A stretch of DNA of 41,571 nucleotides from Clostridiales bacterium (GTDB lineage Bacteria > Bacillota > Clostridia > Oscillospirales > UBA644), in the NCBI GenBank assembly GCA_003343705.1, contig QAKR01000036.1, positions 1 to 41,571 of the forward strand. Direction: 5' to 3'. Under the pieces are notes generated by a model. It had not been told where the DNA came from, made no database searches, and saw only the letters and a program-made list of their open reading frames with translations. Below, one piece after another: positions 1 to 8,264 of the stretch (its first letter is position 1; every line of letters starts with the position of its first letter). Made by a program: the position numbers and the translations under genes.

Positions 1-27
1 TGTAAAAAAACTTTAAGGAGACCGATT

Positions 28-2379
28 ATGGATTTGAAGGGTAAAAACGAAAAGAGCTTACCGGTACCGCAGTATTTTTCATGGATAAATAACTGTAACG
101 AAGGCTCTAACGAACAAATGACGCTTTCCAATCTGGATTTTTTTAAATGGCTTGAAGATGAATTTGGAATGAAAATTGAAATATATGCGCTGGATGCAGG
201 GAATTTTGATTCACCACAAGATAACTACTTTGACAGTGAAAACAAAATGTGGAAAAAGAACTTCCCGGACGGCTTTGAAAACATTGTTAAACGTGCAAAA
301 GAATATGGCATAACATTTGGTATATGGGGAGGCCCGGATGGGTTCGGCGACACCCCTGAAAGTAAGAAAAAACGATTTGACGAGGTTGTTTCACTTTGTA
401 AAGATTATGGCTTTGGTCTTTTTAAATTTGATCTTGTTTGCGGAAGCTTACGTGAAGAAAAAAAACAAATATTTGAAAAGATGATAGCAGAGTGCAGAAA
501 ATACTGCCCCGAGCTTATCGTTTTAAACCACCGTCTCGACTTGGGAGAAGCGCAAAAATACGTCACAACATTTTTATGGGAAGGGCTTGAAACATATGTT
601 GATGTTATGACACAAAACCACTCTACTGCGCCACACCACCGCCAATCGTTATTAGCACGTGGACTTGTACCTGAACTTCAAAGACTATGTGAAGACCATG
701 GTGTGTGTATTTCATCATTTAATGATTTTTTTGAAGACGATCTTGTTCTACAAGCATTTAACCGTTCACTTGTGTTATCCCCGGAGATATACGGAAATCC
801 GTGGTTTTTACGTGATGATGAGTTTGCAAGACTTGCAAGAATATATAATCTTTCTAAAAAATACGCCCATCTTTTGGTTTCGGGGATTGAACTTCCTGAA
901 AAATACGGACAATACGCCGTTTCACGGGGCGATGAAAACAGCCGTATAATTACACTTCGAAATCTTTCCTGGAAACCTATTGAGATCGAGATTTCTCTTG
1001 ACAAAGAAATAGGTATAACAGATAAAAATGACATATATTTTCTTCAGTATCATCCCACACAAAAATATTTAGGGAAATTTAATTACGGGGAGAAAATATC
1101 AGTAACAGTTGAGCCTTACCGCACATATATGGCTCTTATATCAACAAAAGAACCGGACGACATTCTGCTTTCAGGCTGCGACTATGAAGTTATAAAGAAC
1201 TTGCCAGGCAAACCTGCTGAAGTAAATATTATCAGAGGCGAAGAAGTTGAAATCCTTTCGCAATTCTCAACAGCGTTACTTGACGGTAACAGCATAAAAA
1301 AGACTTTTAATGCAGATGTTGACGAGTATCTTTATGCACCTAAATTTTTGACAACGCTTGAAAAAGGAGATTTACCTGTAAACTCCGAAAAAATGTATGA
1401 AACAATCTGTTTTAATGTTTCCTGCGACAGCCTTGAAACACAAGCTGTTAAACGTGCGGGGAAAACAAATTTCCCTGCTGTTCAAAAATGCCGTGATGAA
1501 TTTTTTAACCAGATTTCTTATAAAGCACGCGGATGTGACTTTTCATTTATGTTTGATTGCTGCGAAGATACTTTTTATGACACCTATTCTATTCCGCTTT
1601 CACGTCGCATATGTGGCGGGGCACTTAGAATAGACTTAGGAAATAAATATGACATTGATGAAATGACAATTGATTTTTTCAACGCTAAAAATTCAGAAAT
1701 GATAGCACCTAATATAATAGCACAAAACGGAGAATTTTCCTCCGACCTTGAAAAATGGAAACCTTTTTCACTTATAAAAGAACAAACAGGAACCATTAAA
1801 AAAGCACCTGTTGCGTTACAAAACGTTGATAATGTAGCTTGGGTTGAAGGGACACTGGACAAAGCGGTATATTCATTAGGTAAAGAAGTTCGTTATATCC
1901 GCCTGCCTAAACCTTCCGAAAGAATTTATCATATAAAGTTTTATAAAGACGGAAAACAGCTTGACATAGCTCCTATAAACGCAAACAATCTATTATCACC
2001 TTACATAGAAAAGAAACCTCGTGCAGCATATTCTAAAACAATTAAGCTTCCCGATTTTAAAAACGGAAGTTACCTTGCATTTGCACTTGAAGGTCAACAT
2101 GGCGTTGAGGGTGTTTATTGTGCGGCTGTTATTGGCGATCAAATTCTTCCCTGCCCCGACCGTGCGCCAGCATACCCTGTTAACTTCTGGAACCATTTTG
2201 TCGCCCAAACAGGCCATAACAATACATATTATATGCCGTTGCCGAAAGAAGCTGGGGGAAAAGAAATCACACTGTATGCGCTTGTGCTTGCCGACGGTGA
2301 TGAAAAATTCACACCTAACGTATGGCTATGTTCCCCGAATGATGAAAAACATGGAAAGGCTCTTATTCTCTACTGTTAA
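28..2379 (+). CDS. Divergent clan GH-D-like (GH36/GH27-type) glycoside hydrolase, cytoplasmic
   Basis: Encodes 783 residues, starting at an ATG 8-9 nt after AAGGAG (15-20). No signal peptide is visible, so it probably acts in the cytoplasm. Residues 1-300 read as a TIM barrel. The motif FKFDLVCG has its Asp at residue 135 and resembles the (K/W)(F/Y/W)D nucleophile segment of clan GH-D alpha-galactosidases; an earlier segment (IWGGPDGFGD, about 99-108) also fits that clan. After a beta domain (about 310-380), residues about 528-660 resemble a discoidin/F5-8-type or carbohydrate-binding sandwich (RIDLGNKYDIDEM, RYIRLP). The neighbouring convergent gene is a clear GH27, which supports a role in alpha-galactoside breakdown. 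Family membership is not certain: overall similarity to well-known GH36 proteins looks low, and the substrate is unknown. Any operon partners upstream are outside the window. Confidence 0.6.
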   Translation: MDLKGKNEKSLPVPQYFSWINNCNEGSNEQMTLSNLDFFKWLEDEFGMKIEIYALDAGNFDSPQDNYFDSENKMWKKNFPDGFENIVKRAKEYGITFGIWGGPDGFGDTPESKKKRFDEVVSLCKDYGFGLFKFDLVCGSLREEKKQIFEKMIAECRKYCPELIVLNHRLDLGEAQKYVTTFLWEGLETYVDVMTQNHSTAPHHRQSLLARGLVPELQRLCEDHGVCISSFNDFFEDDLVLQAFNRSLVLSPEIYGNPWFLRDDEFARLARIYNLSKKYAHLLVSGIELPEKYGQYAVSRGDENSRIITLRNLSWKPIEIEISLDKEIGITDKNDIYFLQYHPTQKYLGKFNYGEKISVTVEPYRTYMALISTKEPDDILLSGCDYEVIKNLPGKPAEVNIIRGEEVEILSQFSTALLDGNSIKKTFNADVDEYLYAPKFLTTLEKGDLPVNSEKMYETICFNVSCDSLETQAVKRAGKTNFPAVQKCRDEFFNQISYKARGCDFSFMFDCCEDTFYDTYSIPLSRRICGGALRIDLGNKYDIDEMTIDFFNAKNSEMIAPNIIAQNGEFSSDLEKWKPFSLIKEQTGTIKKAPVALQNVDNVAWVEGTLDKAVYSLGKEVRYIRLPKPSERIYHIKFYKDGKQLDIAPINANNLLSPYIEKKPRAAYSKTIKLPDFKNGSYLAFALEGQHGVEGVYCAAVIGDQILPCPDRAPAYPVNFWNHFVAQTGHNNTYYMPLPKEAGGKEITLYALVLADGDEKFTPNVWLCSPNDEKHGKALILYC

Positions 2380-2481
2380 TTATTAAAATTATTTTATTTG
2401 AACACAATTTGCAATTAATATTCATACAATAATTAGTAGATACCACTTAGAATACATATCCTATTGAAAGGAGATGTTCTA

Positions 2482-2550
2482 ATGTGTTTTTTTAGGCGTA
2501 GAAGGCCCGTGTGCTGCCGCAGATGTTGTTGTAAATGCTGTTGCAGATAA
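2482..2550 (+). CDS. 22-residue cysteine/arginine-rich micropeptide
   Basis: Short ORF with a strong ribosome binding site (GAAAGGAG, 2465-2472) about 9 nt before the ATG, ending in TAA and followed 21 nt later by a canonical intrinsic terminator. The peptide has 9 Cys, 7 Arg and 1 Lys in 22 residues: four consecutive Arg at 5-8, then Cys pairs and triplets (CC at 11-12, CCC at 15-17, CCC at 19-21). It has no signal peptide and no hydrophobic core. Composition suggests metal, Fe-S or nucleic-acid binding, or a redox role, but no family is recognised. It could also be a leader or decoy peptide. The good RBS, clean stop and dedicated terminator make translation plausible. Confidence 0.55.
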   Translation: MCFFRRRRPVCCRRCCCKCCCR

Positions 2551-2571
2551 TATAAATAATTAAATACAATG

Positions 2572-2600
2572 AAAAACCGTCTTGAAAAAGACGGTTTTTT
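2572..2600. terminator. Bidirectional intrinsic terminator between micropeptide and GH27 gene
   Basis: An 11-bp perfect stem (AAAACCGTCTT at 2573-2583, GAAA loop, AAGACGGTTTT at 2588-2598) ends in a T run on the plus strand and has an A run in front. It can end the micropeptide transcript and the convergent GH27 transcript. Confidence 0.9.
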
Positions 2601-2613
2601 ACATTGCAATATA

Positions 2614-3744
2614 TTAAAATTTAGGTTCAAATATATATGTTTTCATTTCATGCCCCTCAACAACGGTTGAGAATTCACCCTCTAGATCATATGTTTTTTC
2701 TGTCCATACATCCAATAGAGATCCTTTTATATTTTTTGTCATCCCCAGATCCTCTGCTGTAAACGAAATAGCTGTTGCATCCGTGGCTCTGTTAAAGAGT
2801 CCTACAGCCCAACGTACATTAGAAAGAGGTTTTACCCATATATCAAACTTACCCTCTATGCTTCTGACAACTCGTCCCTGCATACAAAGGGTGTCCTGAT
2901 TAACTGCAATAAGATGCTTATTTGTCAGAATACTTTTAGCCGTATGGTCCATACGTCTTATATCAAGGCCAATTAGTAAAGGAGCCGCCATCATACACCA
3001 TAAAGCGAAAATAGAACGATATTCAAGATCTGAACATCCTGCACCCATCCAATCATTTTGGCAATGCATACCCACAACAAGCATATCCGGATCATTATAG
3101 TGAGAAACCCCGGCATATGCCGAAATAGGCTGATTGATTTTGTCAACAATAGTCATCAGGCCATTGGCACCATCCCAGATATCTCGAACATCAAAACCTG
3201 TACGCCAAAGCTGGCCAACTCCGTAAGCCCAAAGCCAAGGCTTTGTAGTTCCATGCTCACAAAGGTTGTAAACAATATCTCTACCACAATTTTCAAGAGC
3301 AACACCCATTTTCACATACTCTTCTATGGTATCCCGTACCGGATCCCCCTCTTTAGGGTGACGGTCGTATTTAAGATAATCAAACCCCATTTCAGCTATT
3401 GTTTTTGCGTCTTCAAACTCATAACCAAGGCTACCGGCATCTTCGTGCCATGTCGTAACACCGCAACCCAAATATATACCCGCTTTCATTCCCAGAGAAT
3501 GTATTTTATCAGTAAGGTATTTCATCCCGTGGGGAAAGCGGTCTGCCCTAGTAACAAGCTTTCCGCTTTTATCACGTTCTTGCTCCATCCAACCATCGTC
3601 AATATTAACGTATACATAGCCTGCATCTCTTAGCCCATTTGAAGCCATAAGATTAGCATGTTCAAGTATAAGCTCTTCAGTAGGGTCACAGTTTACCGTA
3701 CAATATGAATTCCATCCCATTGGAGGTAATTGTTGTTTTATCAT
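2614..3744 (-). CDS. Alpha-galactosidase, glycoside hydrolase family 27
   Basis: Encodes 376 residues with the full GH27 signature: PPMGWNSY at the N-terminus, NIDDGW (47-52), the nucleophile motif YLKYD with Asp127, and the acid/base motif RTGFD with Asp185. A short beta domain follows the barrel. Length and motifs fit a minimal family enzyme that removes terminal alpha-galactose from oligosaccharides. There is no signal peptide, so it should act on imported sugars in the cytoplasm. An SD of AAAGGAGA lies 8 nt before the ATG, and a promoter sits directly upstream. The start is unambiguous because PPMGWNS is normally close to the N-terminus in cytosolic members. It is monocistronic and convergent with the glycosidase and micropeptide genes; no transporter for its substrate is nearby. 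Confidence 0.95.
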   Translation of the reverse strand: MIKQQLPPMGWNSYCTVNCDPTEELILEHANLMASNGLRDAGYVYVNIDDGWMEQERDKSGKLVTRADRFPHGMKYLTDKIHSLGMKAGIYLGCGVTTWHEDAGSLGYEFEDAKTIAEMGFDYLKYDRHPKEGDPVRDTIEEYVKMGVALENCGRDIVYNLCEHGTTKPWLWAYGVGQLWRTGFDVRDIWDGANGLMTIVDKINQPISAYAGVSHYNDPDMLVVGMHCQNDWMGAGCSDLEYRSIFALWCMMAAPLLIGLDIRRMDHTAKSILTNKHLIAVNQDTLCMQGRVVRSIEGKFDIWVKPLSNVRWAVGLFNRATDATAISFTAEDLGMTKNIKGSLLDVWTEKTYDLEGEFSTVVEGHEMKTYIFEPKF

Positions 3745-3769
3745 AAGAATCTCCTTTTATTTTTTTATA

Positions 3770-3798
3770 AGTATAACACAGAAAAGATTGAAATTCAA
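3770..3798 (-). promoter_or_regulatory. Promoter of GH27 gene with overlapping palindrome
   Basis: On the minus strand TTGAAT (3793-3798), a 17-bp spacer and TATACT (3770-3775) with an upstream TG form a sigma-A-type promoter. ATTGAA-a-TTCAAT (3787-3799) is a perfect 6-bp inverted repeat over the -35 element and may be an operator. Confidence 0.7.
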
Positions 3799-3812
3799 TA
3801 CAAAGCGTGCTC

Positions 3813-3841
3813 TTGCATTTTTTTTTGTTTTATGCTATAAT
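3813..3841 (+). promoter_or_regulatory. Promoter of the zinc uptake operon
   Basis: TTGCAT (3813-3818), 17-bp spacer, TATAAT (3836-3841) preceded by TGC (extended -10). It lies back to back with the GH27 promoter. No clear Zur/Fur box was recognised, so zinc control is expected but not shown. Confidence 0.75.
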
Positions 3842-3901
3842 TTTAACATTAAAACATTGGGAATTATTCAAAATAAATATTCTGGTCAGAAGGTGAAGAA
3901 G

Positions 3902-4183
3902 ATGAAAAAAACTATAGCTCTGTTTTTGGCATTGCTGTTAGTGTTTTTATTGTTTTCTTCATCATTTTATATTAAAACACATTATGATCATGAATGTTGC
4001 GGTGTAAAATGTTTTATTTGCCAAACGCTGGATAGCTGTAAAAAAATTCTAACGTCTTTCTTTATTGTTTCAGCTTTACTTTTCTATATATTTTTTAATT
4101 CATTAAATATTTTAAAACGGTTTATGCGGTTATGTAAAGCCGTTATAACACCGGTACGCCTTAAAACAAAAAATATTAATTGA
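3902..4183 (+). CDS. Small Cys/His membrane protein of the zinc uptake operon
   Basis: Encodes 93 residues from the ATG at 3902, which follows AGAAGGTGAAG; a longer upstream reading would place the start inside the promoter region, so the internal ATG is preferred. It has an N-terminal hydrophobic segment (about 4-24), a short outward loop with a metal-ligand-like cluster (HYDHECCGVKCFICQ), and a second membrane helix (about 57-80). Small proteins of this layout are found beside zinc ABC transporters in Firmicutes. The cluster could sense or buffer zinc at the outer membrane face, but its biochemical role is unknown. It is the first gene of the operon, 51 nt upstream of the binding protein. 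Confidence 0.7.
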   Translation: MKKTIALFLALLLVFLLFSSSFYIKTHYDHECCGVKCFICQTLDSCKKILTSFFIVSALLFYIFFNSLNILKRFMRLCKAVITPVRLKTKNIN

Positions 4184-4234
4184 AAATCCTTCTAATTATT
4201 TTATTAATATAAATAAATAGGAGGATTATTATAA

Positions 4235-5182
4235 ATGAAAAAAACTATTTCAGTTCTGTTAACCGTCATATTTTTTGTCGGTTTTTTATCAGCATGCGTT
4301 AAAGACAAAGAAATTATTGCAAAAAAAGGGCTTTCTATTATATCAACAATTTTTCCCGGATATGATTTTGCATCACACATTGTCGGGGACAAAGTTTTTG
4401 TAAAAATGCTTTTAACACCGGGAGCAGAAAGTCATTCATTTGAGCCAACAGCTCAGGACATAATCTCGATACAAAACTGCGACCTATTCATTTATGTCGG
4501 AGGAGAAAACGATACATGGGTAGACAGTATCTTATCCTCTTTTGATAAACCTGTAAAGACACTTAAAATGATTGACTGTGTTACTGCCGTTGAGGAAGAA
4601 ATTAAAGAAGGAATGGAAACAGAACAGCATTCTCACGAAACCAATAAAGATCCCGAATATGATGAGCATGTTTGGACATCACCACAGAATGCTATTAAGA
4701 TAACACAAAAAATTGCGGATACTCTTTCTGAAATCAGTCCTAGTAATTCAGAAAAATTCAAACAAAATACTGTATCATATATAACAGAACTTTCTAACCT
4801 GGATAATTCATTCAAAGATTTTTTCGCATCAATTAAAAATAAAACTCTTATATTTGCAGACAGATTCCCCATGCAGTATTTTACTGACGCATATGGGCTT
4901 GATTATTATGCTGCTTTCCCCGGCTGTGCGGGCGAAACCGAACCCAGCGCAGCGACTGTCGCGTATTTAATTAATAAAATTCAATCTGAAAAAATTAAAG
5001 CTGTTTACTATATTGAACTTTCCAATCATAAAGTAGCAGACGGAATAGCCGAGGACACTGGGGTACAAGCACGACAAATAAACACCTGTCACAACGTTAC
5101 AAAAGAACAGTTTGCAGAAGGTGCTACATATGTTTCGCTTATGGAAGAAAATTTAAGAACATTTAAGGAGACGATGAACTAA
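4235..5182 (+). CDS. znuA: Zinc/manganese ABC transporter substrate-binding lipoprotein (cluster A-I)
   Basis: Encodes 315 residues. Signal peptide with lipobox LSAC, lipid-anchored at Cys21. Metal ligands of the ZnuA/AdcA/TroA family are visible: His67 in GAESHSFEP and His145 in YDEHVW, preceded by a short His/Glu-rich loop (EQHSHE). At the third ligand position, where many family members have a His in HDAFGYF-like context, this protein reads ADRFPMQYF, so that His is absent; a subset of Firmicutes relatives share this. It captures Zn2+ (or Mn2+) at the cell surface and hands it to the permease. Its stop overlaps the ATPase start (TAATG), showing translational coupling. The gene symbol is by family, not proven metal specificity. 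Confidence 0.88.
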   Translation: MKKTISVLLTVIFFVGFLSACVKDKEIIAKKGLSIISTIFPGYDFASHIVGDKVFVKMLLTPGAESHSFEPTAQDIISIQNCDLFIYVGGENDTWVDSILSSFDKPVKTLKMIDCVTAVEEEIKEGMETEQHSHETNKDPEYDEHVWTSPQNAIKITQKIADTLSEISPSNSEKFKQNTVSYITELSNLDNSFKDFFASIKNKTLIFADRFPMQYFTDAYGLDYYAAFPGCAGETEPSAATVAYLINKIQSEKIKAVYYIELSNHKVADGIAEDTGVQARQINTCHNVTKEQFAEGATYVSLMEENLRTFKETMN

Positions 5183-5889
5183 TGGCACTTATAAAATGTA
5201 ATAATATTTCACTTTCATATGAAAACAATACAGTGATGCAGGATTTGTCTTTTGAAGTTTGTGAAGGCGATTATCTTTGCATTGTAGGCGAAAACGGTTC
5301 CGGTAAGAGTACTCTTATTAAAGCCCTGTTATCGTTGAAAAGCGTAAACAGCGGCCATATAGAATTTAGTGAAGGCCTTAAAAAAAATGAAATCGGTTAC
5401 TTACCTCAGCAAACAAGTGCCCAGAAAGATTTCCCGGCAAGCGTATGGGAAGTTGTTTTATCAGGATGCTTAAATAGTCGAGGATTAAAGCCGTTTTATA
5501 CAGCTGCCCAAACCAAACGAGCACTTGAGAATATTGAAAAATTAGATCTTACAAAATATAAAAAACGCAGTTATCGTGAACTCTCAGGCGGGCAACAACA
5601 ACGAGTGTTATTAGCACGCGCACTTTGCGCAACAAAAAAACTCATTTTGCTTGATGAACCTACAGCTGGTCTTGACCCGGTTGTCACTAATGAATTTTAC
5701 CGATTGATCAAGCGTTTAAATGATGAAGGTATAACGGTTATAATGGTTTCCCACGATATAGAAAGTGCCGTTAAATATGCATCACATATACTTCATCTGC
5801 AAAACAAACCGTTATTTTTCGGAAAAACTGAAGACTACTTGAAAAGTGAGGTAGCTTTACGCTTTTTAGGAGGTGGACGGAATGATTAG
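5182..5889 (+). CDS. znuC: Zinc ABC transporter ATP-binding protein
   Basis: Encodes 235 residues with Walker A GENGSGKST (36-44), Q-loop around PQQ (75-77), signature LSGGQQQR (134-141), Walker B LILLDE (154-159) and H-loop His191. It powers metal import with the adjacent permease. It starts on the TAATG overlap with the binding-protein gene; an upstream AAGGAG (5164-5169) serves the start. Its end overlaps the permease start by 8 nt. Length and motifs are normal for the metal-transporter subfamily. Confidence 0.93.
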   Translation: MALIKCNNISLSYENNTVMQDLSFEVCEGDYLCIVGENGSGKSTLIKALLSLKSVNSGHIEFSEGLKKNEIGYLPQQTSAQKDFPASVWEVVLSGCLNSRGLKPFYTAAQTKRALENIEKLDLTKYKKRSYRELSGGQQQRVLLARALCATKKLILLDEPTAGLDPVVTNEFYRLIKRLNDEGITVIMVSHDIESAVKYASHILHLQNKPLFFGKTEDYLKSEVALRFLGGGRND

Positions 5890-6706
5890 TTACATCTGTG
5901 AGATGTTGTCATATCCGTTCCTTGTCAGGGCAATTGTAGTAGGCATTTTGGTTGCGTTATGTGCTGCACTTTTAGGAGTAAGCCTTGTCCTTAAAAGATA
6001 TTCTATGATTGGTGATGGCCTTTCGCACGTAGGGTTCGGTTCATTGGCTGTTGCAACTGCCTTTAATCTTGCTCCTCTTTGGATTTCTGTTCCGGTTGTT
6101 GTATTAGCAGCTTTTTTGCTTTTAAGGCTTAGCGAAAACAGCAGTGTCAAAGGAGATAGCGCAATTGCAATAATTTCCACAGGCTCACTTGCGGTTGGAG
6201 TTATGACAATATCTCTAACCACAGGTATGAATGTTGATGTTTGCAATTATATGTTCGGATCAATATTGGCTATGAGTAAGAGTGATGTTTGGATAAGCAT
6301 AATTCTTTCTGTAATTGTATTAATTCTATACATACTTTTTTATCGTAAAATATTCACAGTAACCTTTGATGAAAATTTTGCCCGTGCAACAGGCACAAAA
6401 GCCGGAATTTATAATATGCTTATTGCACTTCTGACAGCAGTTACAATTGTTATCGGGATGCGACTCATGGGGGCGCTGCTTATTTCTGCACTTATAATCT
6501 TCCCTTCTCTCACCTCAATGCGTATTTTCAAAAGTTTTCACGGTGTGGTTATTTCTTCTGCAATACTAGCTATTATCTGCTTTGTAATAGGTATTTCTGT
6601 TTCATATGGATTTTCAGCACCTGCCGGGGCAAGCGTTGTATGTGTTAACCTTGCTACACTTTTATTATTTTCTATTATACCTGTTGTGTTCAGGAGGAAA
6701 GATTAA
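5882..6706 (+). CDS. znuB: Zinc ABC transporter permease (ABC-3 family)
   Basis: The preferred start is the ATG at 5882, 7 nt after AGGAGGT (5868-5874); a GTG at 5873 lies inside that SD and is less likely. Gives 274 residues with about 8 hydrophobic helices typical of ABC-3 metal permeases, including the conserved segments MIGDGLSHVGFG and RLMGALLISALIIFPSLT. It forms the membrane channel of the importer with the ATPase. It overlaps the ATPase gene by 8 nt and the following lipoprotein by 1 nt (TAATG), so the operon is tightly coupled. Confidence 0.92.
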   Translation: MISYICEMLSYPFLVRAIVVGILVALCAALLGVSLVLKRYSMIGDGLSHVGFGSLAVATAFNLAPLWISVPVVVLAAFLLLRLSENSSVKGDSAIAIISTGSLAVGVMTISLTTGMNVDVCNYMFGSILAMSKSDVWISIILSVIVLILYILFYRKIFTVTFDENFARATGTKAGIYNMLIALLTAVTIVIGMRLMGALLISALIIFPSLTSMRIFKSFHGVVISSAILAIICFVIGISVSYGFSAPAGASVVCVNLATLLLFSIIPVVFRRKD

Positions 6707-7179
6707 TGAAAAAAATTATTACATATATTTTTTTAATTTTTATTTTACTTTCTCTCTCTTCCTGTAGTCAAAAATCAACGGTAAAAGAATCCACAGAAAC
6801 TAATGCGGAACAAAAGACACAAGAGGATATTATTAACATCACCGAAAAACTATACGTTACATATATAAACGAAATATATACAAATACTTCTGATTATGTT
6901 GGTAAAACAATAAAAATTGAAGGAATGTTCACATATGAAGAGGCTAAAAACCAAAAGTACTATTACGTTTACCGCACAGGGCCTGGATGCTGCGGAAATG
7001 ACGGAAGCATGTGTGGCTTTGAATTCACCTATGACAAAGGTTACCCCAATAAAAACGACTGGATTGAAGTTATAGGAAAACTCAGAACGTATGATGAAGG
7101 CGGATATACATATCTTACTCTTGATGCAGAAAGCGTTACTGTTAAACAAGAACACGGAGCAGAAACCGTATATAATTAA
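6706..7179 (+). CDS. Zinc-operon accessory lipoprotein with Cys-Cys OB-like domain
   Basis: Encodes 157 residues. Signal peptide with lipobox ending at Cys20 (LSSC). The mature part has a linker of about 30 residues, then a compact beta-rich domain: YVGKTIKIEGMF, GPGCCGNDGSMCGFEF and DWIEVIGKL. This resembles the OB-like domain found in DUF1980/YcgQ-type proteins and in small lipoproteins beside zinc transporters. The three conserved-looking Cys could bind metal. A start overlapping the permease stop (TAATG) with AGGAGG just upstream ties it to metal uptake; direct function is unknown. Confidence 0.7.
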   Translation: MKKIITYIFLIFILLSLSSCSQKSTVKESTETNAEQKTQEDIINITEKLYVTYINEIYTNTSDYVGKTIKIEGMFTYEEAKNQKYYYVYRTGPGCCGNDGSMCGFEFTYDKGYPNKNDWIEVIGKLRTYDEGGYTYLTLDAESVTVKQEHGAETVYN

Positions 7180-7215
7180 TTTATAATAAAATAAGAATTT
7201 TGCGAGGTGCGTTAT

Positions 7216-8166
7216 ATGGGCGTGTTTTATGAATATGCAGCAATTTCCGACAGACATAAAATCGGTTACGAACAGGGCCAATACTGCGAAGAAGATTTTA
7301 CTTCAAATTCTATCGCAGGGAAAACTCTTTATTCCCTTATAAGTTCAGGAACTGAAGTTTTCGGCTGTTATGATAATCCTCTTAATTGGAATTATCCACT
7401 TCGTACCGGTTATTCCGCAGTTTTCGAAGTTGAAAAAGTCGGAAGTGACGTTTCCTCTTTCAAACCCGGAGACAGAGCATTTTTTTGGGGAAATCATTCG
7501 TCTTACCAACTATGCCAAGAAAATGAAGCGGTAAAAATCCCTAATGATCTTGCTTCTGAAACAGCTCTTTTTTCAAGAATGGCAACGGTATCTATAGCAA
7601 CAATAGAAAAGACTACAATAAAACCTGGGGCACGTGTTCTTGTAACAGGGCTTGGCGCAGTAGGGCTTTTAGCTATGCAGGTATATAAAAACTTCGGATT
7701 TGAAACATACGGCATTGATCCTTATGAACCTCGTGTCCTGCTTGCTAATAAAATGGGGATTAAAAACGTATTTACATCCTGCCCCGAAAATCTTAAAAAA
7801 ACATTTTCTTTAGCTCTTGAATGTTCCGGCTCTCAGCAAGCAACCGTTTCCTGCCTTGAACTGATTAAAAACGGAGGCGAAATCTCACTTGTAGGAGTCC
7901 CTTGGAAAAAAACAGGAGATATTGACGCATTTTTACCGTTAAACTTGGCTTTTTACAACTTTGCCACGGTTTACAGCGGGTGGGAAGTAGGAATACCTGA
8001 TCCATTGCGTATCCACCACCATAAAATGGCAGTTGAATGGCTTGCTGAAGGTAAGATGACAGTTGAAGGAATGTATGAAATTCGTGCTCGTGAGCAAATC
8101 GCTCAAGTATATGATGAAATTTATAACAAAACTACAAAAAGTATTTCAACTATACTTAAATGGTAG
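7216..8166 (+). CDS. Zinc-free MDR-family (alcohol dehydrogenase-like) oxidoreductase
   Basis: The preferred ATG at 7216 follows GAGGTG (7204-7209); the GTG at 7207 lies in that SD. Gives 316 residues: a GroES-like N-terminal domain (GDRAFF, GTEVFG) and a Rossmann domain (VLVTGLGAVGLLAMQ) for NAD(P)H. The catalytic-zinc Cys/His pattern (GHE) and the four structural-zinc Cys of classical ADHs are missing, so it belongs to the zinc-independent MDR group; substrates of related proteins are often sugar or polyol derivatives. It lies 36 nt after the zinc operon with no terminator between, so it is probably co-transcribed. Its reaction is unknown. Confidence 0.75.
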   Translation: MGVFYEYAAISDRHKIGYEQGQYCEEDFTSNSIAGKTLYSLISSGTEVFGCYDNPLNWNYPLRTGYSAVFEVEKVGSDVSSFKPGDRAFFWGNHSSYQLCQENEAVKIPNDLASETALFSRMATVSIATIEKTTIKPGARVLVTGLGAVGLLAMQVYKNFGFETYGIDPYEPRVLLANKMGIKNVFTSCPENLKKTFSLALECSGSQQATVSCLELIKNGGEISLVGVPWKKTGDIDAFLPLNLAFYNFATVYSGWEVGIPDPLRIHHHKMAVEWLAEGKMTVEGMYEIRAREQIAQVYDEIYNKTTKSISTILKW

Positions 8167-8170
8167 TGTT

Positions 8171-8217
8171 TTTACCGCAGACCGAAATATAATAACGGTC
8201 TGCGGTAAAGTTTTTTC
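8171..8217 (+). terminator. Intrinsic terminator after the MDR gene
   Basis: A 14-bp perfect stem (8171-8184 with 8196-8209, core ACCGCAGACCG) and an 11-nt loop are followed by a T-rich tract. Ends the zinc/MDR transcript just before the tRNA promoter. Confidence 0.93.
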
Positions 8218-8222
8218 TACTA

Positions 8223-8251
8223 TTGACAAACATAATTTTGAGGTGTATAAT
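8223..8251 (+). promoter_or_regulatory. Consensus promoter of tRNA-Val
   Basis: Perfect TTGACA (8223-8228), 17-bp spacer, TATAAT (8246-8251); the tRNA begins 14 nt downstream. Confidence 0.9.
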
Positions 8252-8264
8252 AATATAAATTTTC

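Noticed and set aside
3058..3633. 191-codon plus-strand ORF
   Set aside because: Lies antisense inside the clear GH27 gene; no RBS and no recognisable domain.
3842..3901. Zur/Fur box upstream of the zinc operon
   Set aside because: AT-rich sequence with the short palindrome GAATTATTC, but no convincing match to a Zur or Fur consensus.
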